Source: Nevskiaceae bacterium | Lineage (GTDB): Bacteria; Pseudomonadota; Gammaproteobacteria; Steroidobacterales; Steroidobacteraceae | Reading direction: 5' to 3' | Assembly (NCBI GenBank): GCA_024234075.1 | Contig: JACKOV010000003.1 | Span: 648,219 to 712,218 of the forward strand | Length of the DNA: 64,000 nt | Part shown: piece by piece, positions 19,239 through 28,696 of the stretch | How positions within the stretch are numbered: the stretch's first letter is position 1 | Layout: each line of letters opens with the position of its first letter | Notes under the pieces: generated by a model | The model's input: only the letters and a program-made list of their open reading frames with translations | What the model was told of the DNA's origin: nothing | Database searches by the model: none | Position numbers and translations under genes: made by a program

Positions 19239-19464
19239 CCGAGCTGCCGACGCTTGTTTGCGCGCGTTCGTGATTCGTCATCATGGCGCGCGAATGCGTT
19301 ACCGCCGGGTGTTCGTCATGTAGTTGTGCGGTCAACCCAGGCTACGACTTCGATCGCCCAGGGCCCCGGGCTTTCACGCGGACGGTTTGGGCGGATATTC
19401 TTGTGCGGGCGTTTGGTACCGGCGCCAACTCTTGTTTGACCAGGGCTCGCCCGTCCATGCAGTC
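19239..19464. other. Intergenic region between parC and the FimX-like gene, no gene seen
   Basis: About 226 bases between two convergent genes. I find no convincing coding frame, no hairpin with a T-tract, and no recognisable RNA. Termination of both transcripts presumably happens here by other means. Confidence 0.6.
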
Positions 19465-21513
19465 TTACCCGAGCACGACCTGCTCAGGCTCGTTGATGAA
19501 GTAACCCTGCACGAACTGCACGCCGATCTGGAACAGCACCGCCATGGTGTTGGCCTCTTCGACGCGCTCGGCGACGGTCAGGACCTGCTTGGCGTTGGCG
19601 GCGTCCACCAGTGTCCGCACTTTCTGCTGCACGTCGTGGTTGCCGGTGAGGCCCTGGAGCAGGGCGCCGTCGATCTTGATGAAATCGAGCGACACGAGGT
19701 TCAGCAGGCCGAGTGGGTCGCGGCCGGCGCCGAAACGTTCCAGTGCGAACCGCAGGCCACGCTGCTTGAGTGCGCGCGCCAGGGCCTGGACCTGTACCTG
19801 ATAGCTGGCGGCGACATCCTCGGGTACCTGGATGCAGATGCGAGCCGGCTGTGCCTTGGTGGCCTTGAGCTGGCCGTCGAGCCACATCGGCATCGAGGGG
19901 TCGAGCACGCTGTCGCGCGAGAGGCGCACGAATACGCAGCCGGGTTTGCGCTGTGCCACGAACGACAGCGAGGCGCCGATGACCCAGCGGTCGATGTTCT
20001 TCAGCAGGTCGTTGCGTTCGGCGGCAGGCATGAACTCCGACGGCAGGACCTCCTTGCCTTGCAGATCGACCATGCGCACCAGCAGGTCGTACATCTGCGG
20101 GTCGTCGCCGTGCAGGCTGGCGATCGGCTGCTGCACCAGGCGGAAGCGGTTTTCCATCAGTGCGGCCTTGATGTGCTTGACCCAGACCTGGTCGTAGGCC
20201 TGCACGCGGGTATCGGCATCGGCGCGGTCGAGCAGCGCGACCTGGTTGCCGCCGCGCTGGCGGGCGCGCCGGCAGGCGTCGATCGCATCGTCGATCGCGG
20301 CATTGAGATCGGGGTTGCCGTGCGGGATCACGGCCAGGCCGATGCTGCAGGTGGCGCTGAGCGTCTTGGCGCCGATGGAGAAGGTGTGCTTCTGGACGTG
20401 CTGCACGACCTGCTCGGCCCAGGATTCGGCATCGCGGGTGTTGCCGCGCTCGATCATGATCAGGAAGCTGACGCCGCCGAAGCGGCCGCTGACGTCCTTG
20501 GGCATCACGTGGCCCTGCAGCAGGGCGGCGAACTCGACCAGGATCTGCTCGCTGCCGTCGATGCCGAAGTCGCGTTCGATCACGGCAAACTTGTCGAGGC
20601 GGATCTGGGCGACGTGCCGCACGCCGCCGGTGGCGGGCGTGGCGGCACGTTCGCGCATCGCTTCGAGCAAGGCGCGGCGGTGCAGATAGCCGGTCGCCGG
20701 GTCGCGGCGCACCGCATCGGCGAGGTCGTGTGCGAGCTGGTTTTCGTCGTGGCGTCGCGCCGGCACGATCAGCCGCACACAGGGCTCGCCGTCGCTCTCG
20801 CCGACCGACAGCACGATTTCGAGCGGCAGCACGCTGCCGTCGGCCTTGCGGCCGGAGGCGTTGAGCACCTGGTCGGTCCACTTGCCCGACAGGCAGGCCG
20901 CCAGCGCGCCCTTGAGCGCGGTGTGTGATTCGGGATCGAACAAGTCCATCAGCGGCTCGCCGACCAGCACGTCGCGGCTCTCGAGATCGAACATCTCGAC
21001 CCAGGATTCGTTGACCTCGACCAGGATGCCTTCCTTGACCTGGGCGATCGCGTCGTTGGAGCGCTCGAGCACAGTCTCGAGCTGGCGACGATAGTCGCGT
21101 GCCGATTGCAGGGTCGCGTTGAGGGCGCGCTCGAGCCGGAAGGCGCGCAGCTCGCGCAGCATCACGGCCTCGAGGCGTGCGGTGCTCGACAGTGGCACGA
21201 CATCGCGTGCGCCGCGGCGCATGGTGTCGGCGATTGCGGTTTCGTTGGCCGCTTCGGTGAGTGCGATCAGTGGCACGTCCGGTGCGACCTGATCGCGAAC
21301 CCTTGCGGCCTGAACGGCCTGCTCGAGATTCGCGTCGATGCAGACCAGCAGCTCGGGGTTGATCTGCTCGAGTGCGTCGGCAAGGTCGGGCAGCGCCGGG
21401 ATCCAGGTGCAATGCGCCGGCTGGCCGGCACGACGCAGGATGCCGTTGACCGCCTCGACGGGCTCGGCGGTTGCGGAGAGGACGATCAGCGGAACGGAAA
21501 CCTGTGCGCTCAC
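19465..21513 (-). CDS. fimX: FimX-like REC-PAS-GGDEF-EAL protein with degenerate catalytic motifs
   Basis: 682 residues, the same architecture and nearly the same length as Pseudomonas FimX: receiver-like domain (about 8-125), PAS (about 140-250), GGDEF (about 265-420) and EAL (about 430-680). The GGDEF motif reads GRFGGVSF near residue 343 and the EAL signature is replaced by YDLLVR near 474, so neither cyclase nor phosphodiesterase activity is expected. FimX binds c-di-GMP through its EAL domain and controls type IV pilus assembly. The presence of FimV nearby fits that role. The symbol is assigned by architecture. Confidence 0.85.
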   Translation of the reverse strand: MSAQVSVPLIVLSATAEPVEAVNGILRRAGQPAHCTWIPALPDLADALEQINPELLVCIDANLEQAVQAARVRDQVAPDVPLIALTEAANETAIADTMRRGARDVVPLSSTARLEAVMLRELRAFRLERALNATLQSARDYRRQLETVLERSNDAIAQVKEGILVEVNESWVEMFDLESRDVLVGEPLMDLFDPESHTALKGALAACLSGKWTDQVLNASGRKADGSVLPLEIVLSVGESDGEPCVRLIVPARRHDENQLAHDLADAVRRDPATGYLHRRALLEAMRERAATPATGGVRHVAQIRLDKFAVIERDFGIDGSEQILVEFAALLQGHVMPKDVSGRFGGVSFLIMIERGNTRDAESWAEQVVQHVQKHTFSIGAKTLSATCSIGLAVIPHGNPDLNAAIDDAIDACRRARQRGGNQVALLDRADADTRVQAYDQVWVKHIKAALMENRFRLVQQPIASLHGDDPQMYDLLVRMVDLQGKEVLPSEFMPAAERNDLLKNIDRWVIGASLSFVAQRKPGCVFVRLSRDSVLDPSMPMWLDGQLKATKAQPARICIQVPEDVAASYQVQVQALARALKQRGLRFALERFGAGRDPLGLLNLVSLDFIKIDGALLQGLTGNHDVQQKVRTLVDAANAKQVLTVAERVEEANTMAVLFQIGVQFVQGYFINEPEQVVLG

Positions 21514-21609
21514 GACGAAGCCACCACCTGCGACAAACAGCCGCTGAAGGCGGCACCGGGAACGCGGCGGATTGTCTCCGGCGGAGCGGGTTTCCTCCTG
21601 AGAGACAGC

Positions 21610-22650
21610 TCACATAATCGGTGCGGCGGCGGCGGCGAGGCCGGCACTGAGCACGGTCTTCGCCTCGTTTCCCGGAATTTCCCGCGCCAGTCGCGGCACG
21701 AGGTAGCCCGGCAGCCGCCGTGCCAGGGCGTTGATCAGCGCCCGGGCGCGGCTCTCGGGAACGTCGAAATGCGCCGTACCGGCGACGGCGTCGGGCATGT
21801 GCAGGTAGTACGGCAGCACACCGGTGGCGTGCAGACGTCGCGACAGCGCTTCGAGCACAGCTGCATCGTCGTTGACGCCGGCCAGCAGCACCGACTGGTT
21901 GAGCAGCGTCGTGCCGCTGGCGCGCAGGGCGACGAACGCCTGCGCAACTTGCGCGTCGATTTCGTTCGGATGATTGACGTGCAGGACGATGACTACCGGC
22001 CACGGCAGACTGCGCAGCCAGGCGAGCAGGCCGGTGTCGACCCGTTCCGGCAGCACCACCGGCTGACGTGTGTGGATCCGCAAGGTTTCGAGGTGCGGGA
22101 TGCGCGCCAGCTCACCAGTCAGCACGGCGAGGCGGGTATCGGCCAGCGACAAGGGGTCGCCACCGCTGAGGATCAGTTCGCGGATCGAGGCATCGGCGGC
22201 GAGTTGCTGCAGTGATTCCCGCCAGCGGCCGAGTTCGCCGAGCTGTTCGGCGTAGGGGAACTCGCGGCGGAAGCAGTAGCGGCAGTGCACCGCGCAGGCG
22301 CCGGTGGTCACCAGCAGGGCCCGGCCGTGATACTTGTGCAGCAGCCCCGGTGCGCGACGGGCGTCCGCTTCGTGCAGCGGATCGGGTCCGTAGCCCGGCA
22401 CCGCCAGGCCTTCGGCAGCGAGCGGCAGCACCTGGCGCAGCAGCGGGTCGGTGGGATCGCCGTGGCGCATGCGGCGCACGAAACCACGCGGCACGCGCAG
22501 CGGAAAACCGGCAGTGACCGGGGCGCTGCCGGCGATCAGCCCGGGCGGCAGGCCGAGTATCTCGAGCAGCTCGCGGGGGTCGGTGATGGCCGAAGCCAGT
22601 TCGCGCTGCCAGGTGGAAGTCTGGCGAGCCTGCGGTGTTGCCGTTATCAT
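21610..22650 (-). CDS. epmB: EF-P beta-lysylation protein EpmB (lysine 2,3-aminomutase type)
   Basis: Radical-SAM, PLP-dependent enzyme that converts alpha-lysine to (R)-beta-lysine for EF-P modification. The radical-SAM cysteines are in CAVHCRYC near residue 115, followed by RREFPY. The HVNHPNEI segment lies near residue 226. The ATG at 22650 gives 346 residues, the family length. It is divergent from efp with about 100 bases between, and epmA lies just past efp, so all three parts of the system are clustered. Confidence 0.94.
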   Translation of the reverse strand: MITATPQARQTSTWQRELASAITDPRELLEILGLPPGLIAGSAPVTAGFPLRVPRGFVRRMRHGDPTDPLLRQVLPLAAEGLAVPGYGPDPLHEADARRAPGLLHKYHGRALLVTTGACAVHCRYCFRREFPYAEQLGELGRWRESLQQLAADASIRELILSGGDPLSLADTRLAVLTGELARIPHLETLRIHTRQPVVLPERVDTGLLAWLRSLPWPVVIVLHVNHPNEIDAQVAQAFVALRASGTTLLNQSVLLAGVNDDAAVLEALSRRLHATGVLPYYLHMPDAVAGTAHFDVPESRARALINALARRLPGYLVPRLAREIPGNEAKTVLSAGLAAAAAPIM

Positions 22651-22751
22651 ACGCGGCCCTTTCGGCGCGGCGTCTTGCGGGGGCGCCATTGTGGGCCGCG
22701 CCACGACGAAATCAACCAGGTTCGACCGTCCAGGCCCGGGAAACCAGCACC

Positions 22752-23318
22752 ATGTCCAGCTACAACACCAGCGAATTCAAGTCCGGCCTCAAGATCCTGA
22801 TCGACGGCGATCCCTATGTGATCGTCGAGAACGAGATGGTCAAACCCGGCAAGGGCCAGGCTTTCAACCGCGTCAAGGTCCGCAACCTCAAGACTGGCCG
22901 CACGGTCGAGCGTACCTGGAAGAGCGGCGACTCGGTCGAGGCAGCCGATGTCATCGACATCGACATGCAGTATCTCTACCAGGACGGCGATTTCTGGCAT
23001 TTCATGGTGCCGGACAGTTTCGAGCAGCACACCGCCGGCAAGGCCGCGGTCGGCGAAGGCGCGCAGTGGCTCAAGGACGGCACGGTCTGCATCGTCACGC
23101 TGTGGAACGGCGTGCCGCTGGCGGTCATGCCGCCGCAGCACGTCGATCTGAAGATCGTCGAGACTGACCCGGGCGTGCGCGGCGATACCGCCACCGGCGG
23201 CCAGAAGCCGGCCAAGCTCGAGACCGGCGCCGTGGTGCGCGTGCCGCTGTTCCTCAATGAGGGCGAGATCATCAAGGTCGATACCCGCAGCGGCGCATAC
23301 ATCTCCCGCGCCAAGTGA
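22752..23318 (+). CDS. efp: Translation elongation factor P
   Basis: tRNA-shaped ribosomal factor that rescues ribosomes stalled at polyproline. Lys34 stands in PGKGQAF, the lysine that EpmA/EpmB modify in E. coli, so the beta-lysyl type (not the rhamnosyl-Arg type) is expected. The three beta-barrel domains are present: KOW-like 1-65, middle 66-126, OB C-terminal 130-188 ending in [11 protein letters not shown]. At 188 residues it is complete. Confidence 0.97.
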   Translation: MSSYNTSEFKSGLKILIDGDPYVIVENEMVKPGKGQAFNRVKVRNLKTGRTVERTWKSGDSVEAADVIDIDMQYLYQDGDFWHFMVPDSFEQHTAGKAAVGEGAQWLKDGTVCIVTLWNGVPLAVMPPQHVDLKIVETDPGVRGDTATGGQKPAKLETGAVVRVPLFLNEGEIIKVDTRSGAYISRAK

Positions 23319-23410
23319 GTCGGCCTCGCGGCTGACCTCCGGCGCGGCCTGCACCTCGAGGGGCAGGCTGATGTCGCCGTAACGGCAGTCCGCCAGTCGG
23401 TGGCTGCCGC

Positions 23411-24445
23411 TCAGGCCCGCTCCAGCGGAAAGGCGAGCACCTCGTCGATCGAGGTCGCACCGCTCGCCAGCATCACGACGCGGTCGAACCCCACTGCCAC
23501 GCCGGCGCAGCCGGGCAGGCCCTGTTCCAGCGCCGCCAGCAGGCGGGTATCGATCGGCAATGTCTCGCGGCCGAGCGCATCGCGCCGGGCGTTGTCGGCG
23601 GCGAAACGTGCCGCCTGTTCGCCGGCATCGGCGAGTTCCTCGAAGCCGTTGGCTAGCTCCAGTCCGTCGCCGTAGAGCTCGAAGCGCAATGCCAGGCGCG
23701 GGTCCGCCGGGTCGAGTCGGGCGAGGGCGGCCTGCGAGGCCGGGTAATGCGTCAGCGCGCAGAGCGCGCCGAAGCCGAGCGCCGGGCCGACGCGGGTGGC
23801 GACCAGCAGATCGAGCAGGTCGTCGCGGCTGGCGGCGGCCAGCGTTGCGGCATCCAGGCCGAGGTCGGCGACGGCGGCGCGTAGTGCGGCGAGGTCGGCG
23901 TCCAGCGGATCGACGCCTGCATGGCGGCGCAAGGCTTCGCGGTAGGTCAGGAACTCGAGGCCGCGCGCCGGTGCGCCGGCGACAACCAGCAGGCTGTCGA
24001 CCAGGGCGGCGGTTTCCGCGGCGATCTGCTGCAAGCTGTAGCCTTGGCGATACCACTCGACCAGGGTGAACTCCGGATTGTGGTGGCGGCCGCGTTCGGC
24101 GCCGGCACGCATCACCCGACAGGCCTGCCAGATGTCGCCGCTGCCGGCGGCCAGCAGGCGCTTCATCGCGTACTCGGGCGAGGTGTGCAGCCAGCGTCGT
24201 ACGCCGTCGCCGAGATCGACCCGGGCGGATTGCAGATGAGGGTCGGTGACCGGTGCGCCGACCAGCAGCGGTGTTTCCACTTCGAGCAGGCCGCGGGCCG
24301 CGAAAAAGTCGCGCATCGCCGCGCGCAGCCGCGCGCGCTGGCGGAGTGTCGCGGGCGTGGCACTCGGGCGCCAATCGGTCGGCGCGCCCGCCGTGCCGGC
24401 GGTGGCCGCGCCGTCCGTTGCGAGGGATCTAGGCGCGCTCGGCAT
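23411..24445 (-). CDS. epmA: EF-P lysine lysyltransferase EpmA (GenX/PoxA)
   Basis: Class II LysRS paralogue without an anticodon-binding domain. It attaches beta-lysine to Lys34 of EF-P. Motif 2 appears as CRVMRAGAERGRHHNPEFTLVEWY near residue 96-119, and motif 3 as GVAVGFDRVVML near the end. At 344 residues it matches EpmA, not full LysRS. The ATG at 24445 overlaps the psd stop by 17 bases. Compared with E. coli it has about 20 extra, Ala/Thr-rich N-terminal residues, so the true start could be slightly later. Confidence 0.92.
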   Translation of the reverse strand: MPSAPRSLATDGAATAGTAGAPTDWRPSATPATLRQRARLRAAMRDFFAARGLLEVETPLLVGAPVTDPHLQSARVDLGDGVRRWLHTSPEYAMKRLLAAGSGDIWQACRVMRAGAERGRHHNPEFTLVEWYRQGYSLQQIAAETAALVDSLLVVAGAPARGLEFLTYREALRRHAGVDPLDADLAALRAAVADLGLDAATLAAASRDDLLDLLVATRVGPALGFGALCALTHYPASQAALARLDPADPRLALRFELYGDGLELANGFEELADAGEQAARFAADNARRDALGRETLPIDTRLLAALEQGLPGCAGVAVGFDRVVMLASGATSIDEVLAFPLERA

Positions 24446-25349
24446 TGGCGAGCAGCCGTCCGATCGGCTCACCCATCCGCACGCTGCGACCGGCATGCAG
24501 GTCGTGCCGCCATTCGATCCTGCGGTGGGGGAACAGCAGGATCACGGTCGAGCCCATGTTGAAGCGGCCCATTTCGTCACCGCGGGCGAGGGCCGGCGGG
24601 GCGCTGGGTGGGCGCACGGCGAGCGTGGTGACGACGCGCGGCGCGCGCGGTGCGACCTCGCCGTGCCAGATCGTCTCGATGCTGCCGACGTTCAAGGCGC
24701 CGACCATGACCAGGGCATGATCGCTGCGCGGGTTCTCGAAGGCGCAGATCACCCGTTCGTTGCGGGCGAACAGATTGGCCACGCCGGCCGCGGTCGCCTG
24801 GTTCACGCTGAATAGCCGGCCGGGAACGTACCAGGCCTCGCGCAGCTGGCCGTCCATCGGCATGTGGATGCGGTGGTAGTTGTAGGGTGCGAGATAGATG
24901 GTCGCGAAGTGTCCGTCGGCGAACCGCTGTATCCATTCCTGCCGGCCGGCGAGCAGGGCGTCGAGCGTGTAGCTGCGACCCTTGGCCTGGACCAGTCGGC
25001 CTGCCTGGATCCGTCCGAGCTCGCTGATCGTGCCGTCGACCGGGCAGGCGAGGATCGCCGGCCAGACCGGCAGCGGCCGGGCGTCCGGGCGCAGCGCGCG
25101 GGTGAAGAAGGCGTTGAACGATTCGTAGCCTTGCGGATCGGTGAGCACCGCATCGCTGAGGTCCGGGCGAAAATGGCGGACGAAGCGGCTGATCAGGAGG
25201 TTCTTGAACCAACGGCTGCGGCTGCGCGCGGCGGCATGCACCAGTCGTGACAGCCCGTGCTGCGGCAGCAGGTGCTGCAGGAGGATGAACAGGCGGGCGC
25301 CCAGCCCGAAGCGGCGCCCGGCGGGCATGTGCGGATCGGCGGCAGCCAT
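24429..25349 (-). CDS. psd: Phosphatidylserine decarboxylase proenzyme
   Basis: Inner-membrane enzyme making phosphatidylethanolamine. The self-cleavage site that forms the pyruvoyl group is MGSTV near residue 270; cleavage before the Ser yields a large beta chain and a short alpha chain. The catalytic region YNYHRIHMP is near residue 164. Two ATGs are possible, 25349 (chosen, 306 residues) and 25328 (299 residues). The family's conserved part begins at FILLQHLLPQ, just after both. epmA overlaps its end by 17 bases. Confidence 0.93.
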   Translation of the reverse strand: MAAADPHMPAGRRFGLGARLFILLQHLLPQHGLSRLVHAAARSRSRWFKNLLISRFVRHFRPDLSDAVLTDPQGYESFNAFFTRALRPDARPLPVWPAILACPVDGTISELGRIQAGRLVQAKGRSYTLDALLAGRQEWIQRFADGHFATIYLAPYNYHRIHMPMDGQLREAWYVPGRLFSVNQATAAGVANLFARNERVICAFENPRSDHALVMVGALNVGSIETIWHGEVAPRAPRVVTTLAVRPPSAPPALARGDEMGRFNMGSTVILLFPHRRIEWRHDLHAGRSVRMGEPIGRLLANAERA

Positions 25350-25465
25350 GCGTGGGTCAGTGCCGGAGGGCGGGCAGCCGGATGGGCCAGGCGGCCCGCG
25401 GCTCCATCGGGGCGGCGAACACGGCAAGATACGCGTCGGCAGATCGTCGGAGATCCAGGTAGTTC

Positions 25466-26437
25466 ATGCGGCAAGTATCCCACAGGGCGCTGCGCCCGAC
25501 GGTTGACGAGGCCCTGCAGGCGGCGACCCGCCGACTGGCACGCGCGCGCGTCCATTTCGGCCACGGTACCGACAATGCACGCGATGATGCCGCCGTGCTG
25601 CTCTGGCATGCCCTGGATCTCGATTTCGACGTGCCGCTGGCGCAGATCCAGCGCCGGCGCTTGAGCGCGGCGCAGCTCGAGGCCTTCGAGACGCTGCTGG
25701 CGCGGCGGATCGTGTTGCGTGAACCGGCCGTCTACCTCACCGGCATGACGCTGTTTGCCGGTATCCCGATCCGCATCGATCGTCGCGCGCTGGTGCCGCG
25801 CTCGCCGCTTGCCGAGCTGGTGGAGCGCGGCTTCGCGCCGTGGATCGATGCGCGGCGGGTGCATCGCGTGCTCGATCTCGGGACCGGTTCCGGCTGCATC
25901 GCGATCGCCTGCGCGCGCTTCCTGCCGCGCGCCCGGGTCGATGCGACCGATGTGTCGAGCGAGGCGCTGTCGCTGGCCCGCGAGAACGTCCGCCGCTTGC
26001 GGCTCACGCGTCGCGTCGAGCTGCTCGCCTCGGACCATTTCGCGGCACTGCGGGATCGCCACTACGATATCATCGTCAGCAATCCGCCTTACGTCGGGGA
26101 ACGCGAACTGCGTGGTCTGCCTGCCGAATATCGGCACGAGCCGCGACTGGCGCTGGCGGCGGGTCGGGATGGCCTGGCCTCGGTGCGCCACATCCTTGCC
26201 GGCGCGGCCCGGCATCTCACCCCGGGCGGCATCCTGGTGGTCGAGGTCGGCAATACCGAGATCCTGGTGCGTCGTCGCTGGCCGCGTCTGCCTTTCATCT
26301 GGCTCGAGTTCGAGCGTGGCGGAGGCGGCGTGTTCCTGCTGACCCGCGAGCAGTTGCTCGCCCATGCGACCCGGCAAACGGTCGGTCCGGAAGGTCGCCG
26401 CAAGCGTCGCGGTGCCGCCGTCGGTACGAAAAAATAG
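25466..26437 (+). CDS. prmB: Ribosomal protein uL3 N5-glutamine methyltransferase
   Basis: SAM-dependent methyltransferase of the HemK/PrmC family, modifying a glutamine of ribosomal protein L3. SAM motif I is [13 protein letters not shown] near residue 134, and the substrate-Gln motif NPPYVGERE lies near 205. The N-terminal helical domain starts [14 protein letters not shown], as in PrmB rather than PrmC. The last 25 residues are a basic tail. At 323 residues it is about normal. aroC follows after 7 bases, a common order. Confidence 0.93.
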   Translation: MRQVSHRALRPTVDEALQAATRRLARARVHFGHGTDNARDDAAVLLWHALDLDFDVPLAQIQRRRLSAAQLEAFETLLARRIVLREPAVYLTGMTLFAGIPIRIDRRALVPRSPLAELVERGFAPWIDARRVHRVLDLGTGSGCIAIACARFLPRARVDATDVSSEALSLARENVRRLRLTRRVELLASDHFAALRDRHYDIIVSNPPYVGERELRGLPAEYRHEPRLALAAGRDGLASVRHILAGAARHLTPGGILVVEVGNTEILVRRRWPRLPFIWLEFERGGGGVFLLTREQLLAHATRQTVGPEGRRKRRGAAVGTKK

Positions 26438-26444
26438 GCTTCAT

Positions 26445-27566
26445 ATGTCCGGCAACACCATCGGCAAGCTGTTCACCGTCACCACCTTCGGCGAGAGCCA
26501 CGGCCCCGCGCTGGGCTGCATCGTCGATGGCTGCCCGCCGGGGCTCGAACTGAGCGAGGCCGATCTGCAGCGCGATGTCGACCGGCGGCGCACCGGCACC
26601 TCGCACTTCGTCAGCCAGCGGCGCGAGCAGGATGCGGTGCGCATCCTCTCCGGAGTGTTCGAAGGTCGCACGACCGGCACGCCGATCGGGCTGCTGATCG
26701 AGAACAGCGATGCCCGGTCACGCGACTACGAGAAGATCAAGGATCGGTTCCGGCCGGGTCATGCCGACTACACCTACCAGCAGAAATACGGCCTGCGCGA
26801 TCATCGTGGCGGTGGGCGTTCCTCGGCGCGCGAGACCGTGATGCGGGTTGCCGCCGGTGCGGTCGCGCGCAAATATCTGCGGACCCGGCTCGGGGTGCAC
26901 ATCCACGGCTATCTCAGCAAGATCGGTTCGCTGGAGATCGAGCCGGTGCAGCCGGAAGCCGCCTACGACAATCCGTTTTTCTGCCCCGATCCGTCCCGCA
27001 TCGCGCAGCTCGAGGAGCTTATCTGGAAGATCCGCGAGCAGGGCGATTCGATCGGCGCGCGGGTCACCGTGACCGCCACCGGCGTGCCGCCGGGTCTCGG
27101 CGAACCGGTGTTCGACCGGCTCGATGCCGATCTCGCCTACGCCATGATGAGCATCAACGCGGTCAAGGCAGTGGAGATCGGCGCCGGCGTGCGGGCGGTC
27201 GAGCAGCGCGGCAGCGAGCATCGCGACGAGCTGACGCCGACCGGATTCGCCAGCAACAATGCCGGCGGCATCCTCGGCGGCATTTCGAGCGGCCAGAACA
27301 TCGTCGTGCACGTGTCGCTGAAGCCGACCTCCAGCATCACGGTGCCGGGCCGCACGATCGATCTCGCCGGCCAGCCGGTCGAGGTGGTCACGACGGGACG
27401 CCACGACCCTTGCGTGGGCTTGCGCGCGACGCCGATCGCCGAGGCGATGCTGGCGATCGTGCTGCTGGATCACTGGCTGCGGCATCGCGGCCAGAATGCC
27501 GAGGTGCGCTCACCGACGCCGGTGATCACCGCGCGTCCGCGACGACCGTCGGGGAAGGCGCCATGA
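26445..27566 (+). CDS. aroC: Chorismate synthase
   Basis: FMN-dependent enzyme making chorismate, the branch point to aromatic amino acids, folate and quinones. It begins [20 protein letters not shown], the family signature, and includes [17 protein letters not shown] [14 protein letters not shown] near residue 122. The 373-residue length is standard. It overlaps asd by 4 bases (ATGA). Confidence 0.97.
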   Translation: MSGNTIGKLFTVTTFGESHGPALGCIVDGCPPGLELSEADLQRDVDRRRTGTSHFVSQRREQDAVRILSGVFEGRTTGTPIGLLIENSDARSRDYEKIKDRFRPGHADYTYQQKYGLRDHRGGGRSSARETVMRVAAGAVARKYLRTRLGVHIHGYLSKIGSLEIEPVQPEAAYDNPFFCPDPSRIAQLEELIWKIREQGDSIGARVTVTATGVPPGLGEPVFDRLDADLAYAMMSINAVKAVEIGAGVRAVEQRGSEHRDELTPTGFASNNAGGILGGISSGQNIVVHVSLKPTSSITVPGRTIDLAGQPVEVVTTGRHDPCVGLRATPIAEAMLAIVLLDHWLRHRGQNAEVRSPTPVITARPRRPSGKAP

Positions 27567-28594
27567 GCAACGACAAACAATGGCGGGTCGCCGTGCTCGG
27601 GGCGACCGGACTGGTGGGCGAGACCCTCATCAAGGTGCTCGAGGAGCGGGATTTCCCGATAGCCGAGATGTATCCCCTCGCCAGCAACCGCTCGCTCGGC
27701 AAGGACATCCGTTTCCGCGGCCGTCGCCAGGCGGTGATCGACGTCGAGAGCTTCGATTTCGCGAACGCCGAACTCGGCCTGTTCTCGGCCGGCGGCGAGG
27801 TGTCGCGGCAGTGGGTGCCGCGGGCCACGGCGGCCGGCTGCGTGGTCATCGACAACACGTCCGAGTTTCGCTACGAGGACGATGTGCCCCTGGTCATTCC
27901 CGAGGTCAACCCGGAGGCGATCGGGCAGTTCCGCCAGCGTGGTGTCATCGCCAACCCGAACTGCTCGACTATCCAGATGCTGGTGGCGCTGAAGCCGCTG
28001 CACGATGCGGCCGGCATCGAGCGCATCAATGTCGCCACCTATCAGTCGGTGTCCGGAGCGGGCAAGGATGCGGTCGACGAGCTCGCCGAGCAGAGCATTG
28101 CGCTGCTCAGCGGTCGCGGGCCGGTGCAGCCGAAAGTGGTCGCCGCGCAGATCGCGTTCAACGCCGTGCCGCAGATCGATGCCTTCCTGGACAACGGTTA
28201 CACCAAGGAAGAAATGAAGATGTTGTGGGAGACCCGCAAGATCTTCGGCGACGCCTCGATCCGCGTGAACGCCACCGCGGTGCGTGTGCCGGTGTTTTTC
28301 GGCCATTCCGAAGTAGTCAGCATCGAGACGCGGCGCAAGCTGACGGCGGCGGAGGCGCGGAGCGTGCTCGAGGCGGCTCCGGGCGTCGAGGTGCTCGATC
28401 AGCGCCGCCCCGGCGGCTATCCGACTGCGGCGGTCGAAGCCGCGAACCACGACACGGTTTACGTGGGCCGGATCCGCGAGGATATGTCGCATGAGCGAGG
28501 GCTGACGCTGTGGATCGTCGCCGACAACATCCGCAAAGGGGCGGCGACCAACAGCGTGCAGATCGCCGAGATTTTGGTCCGGGACCATTTATAA
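27563..28594 (+). CDS. asd: Aspartate-semialdehyde dehydrogenase
   Basis: Makes aspartate semialdehyde for lysine/diaminopimelate, threonine and methionine. The NADP loop GATGLVGE is near residue 14, and the catalytic cysteine is in NPNCSTIQM near 133. The catalytic His sits in FFGHSE near 247. It has 343 residues. GGGGAAGG precedes the ATG, and the gene is translationally coupled to aroC. The asd-fimV-truA order is conserved in Gammaproteobacteria. Confidence 0.96.
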   Translation: MSNDKQWRVAVLGATGLVGETLIKVLEERDFPIAEMYPLASNRSLGKDIRFRGRRQAVIDVESFDFANAELGLFSAGGEVSRQWVPRATAAGCVVIDNTSEFRYEDDVPLVIPEVNPEAIGQFRQRGVIANPNCSTIQMLVALKPLHDAAGIERINVATYQSVSGAGKDAVDELAEQSIALLSGRGPVQPKVVAAQIAFNAVPQIDAFLDNGYTKEEMKMLWETRKIFGDASIRVNATAVRVPVFFGHSEVVSIETRRKLTAAEARSVLEAAPGVEVLDQRRPGGYPTAAVEAANHDTVYVGRIREDMSHERGLTLWIVADNIRKGAATNSVQIAEILVRDHL

Positions 28595-28596
28595 GT

Positions 28597-28602
28597 TATA
28601 TT
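28597..28602 (+). promoter_or_regulatory. Predicted -10 element for fimV
   Basis: TATATT, with a weak TTGGTC 17 bases upstream at 28574-28579 inside the end of asd. Transcription would begin near 28609, just before the inverted repeat 28615-28641. Confidence 0.4.
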
Positions 28603-28614
28603 GGCGACTTGAAG

Positions 28615-28641
28615 CACTTAAGCTTTGGTCTAGCTTAAGTG
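28615..28641. repeat. Perfect 10-bp inverted repeat in the asd-fimV gap
   Basis: CACTTAAGCT, a 7-base spacer TTGGTCT, then AGCTTAAGTG. The stem is AT-rich, unlike the surrounding GC-rich genome, and lies about 55 bases before the fimV ATG. TTTTG follows five bases later, so it could be a weak terminator for asd, a leader hairpin for fimV, or an operator. Confidence 0.55.
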
Positions 28642-28696
28642 GCTGTTTTGCAAGTCTTTTAATTCAAGATTCCGCTGGCTTGTGCGGGGAGAGCAG

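Noticed and set aside
19484..22003. An 839-codon minus-strand frame shifted relative to the fimX-like gene and epmB
   Set aside because: Arg-rich out-of-frame translation; the true frames have REC-PAS-GGDEF-EAL and radical-SAM motifs.
23384..23408. GGCAG...CTGCC hairpin between convergent efp and epmA as a bidirectional terminator
   Set aside because: Only a 5-bp outer stem with a poorly paired interior and no T-tract on either side.
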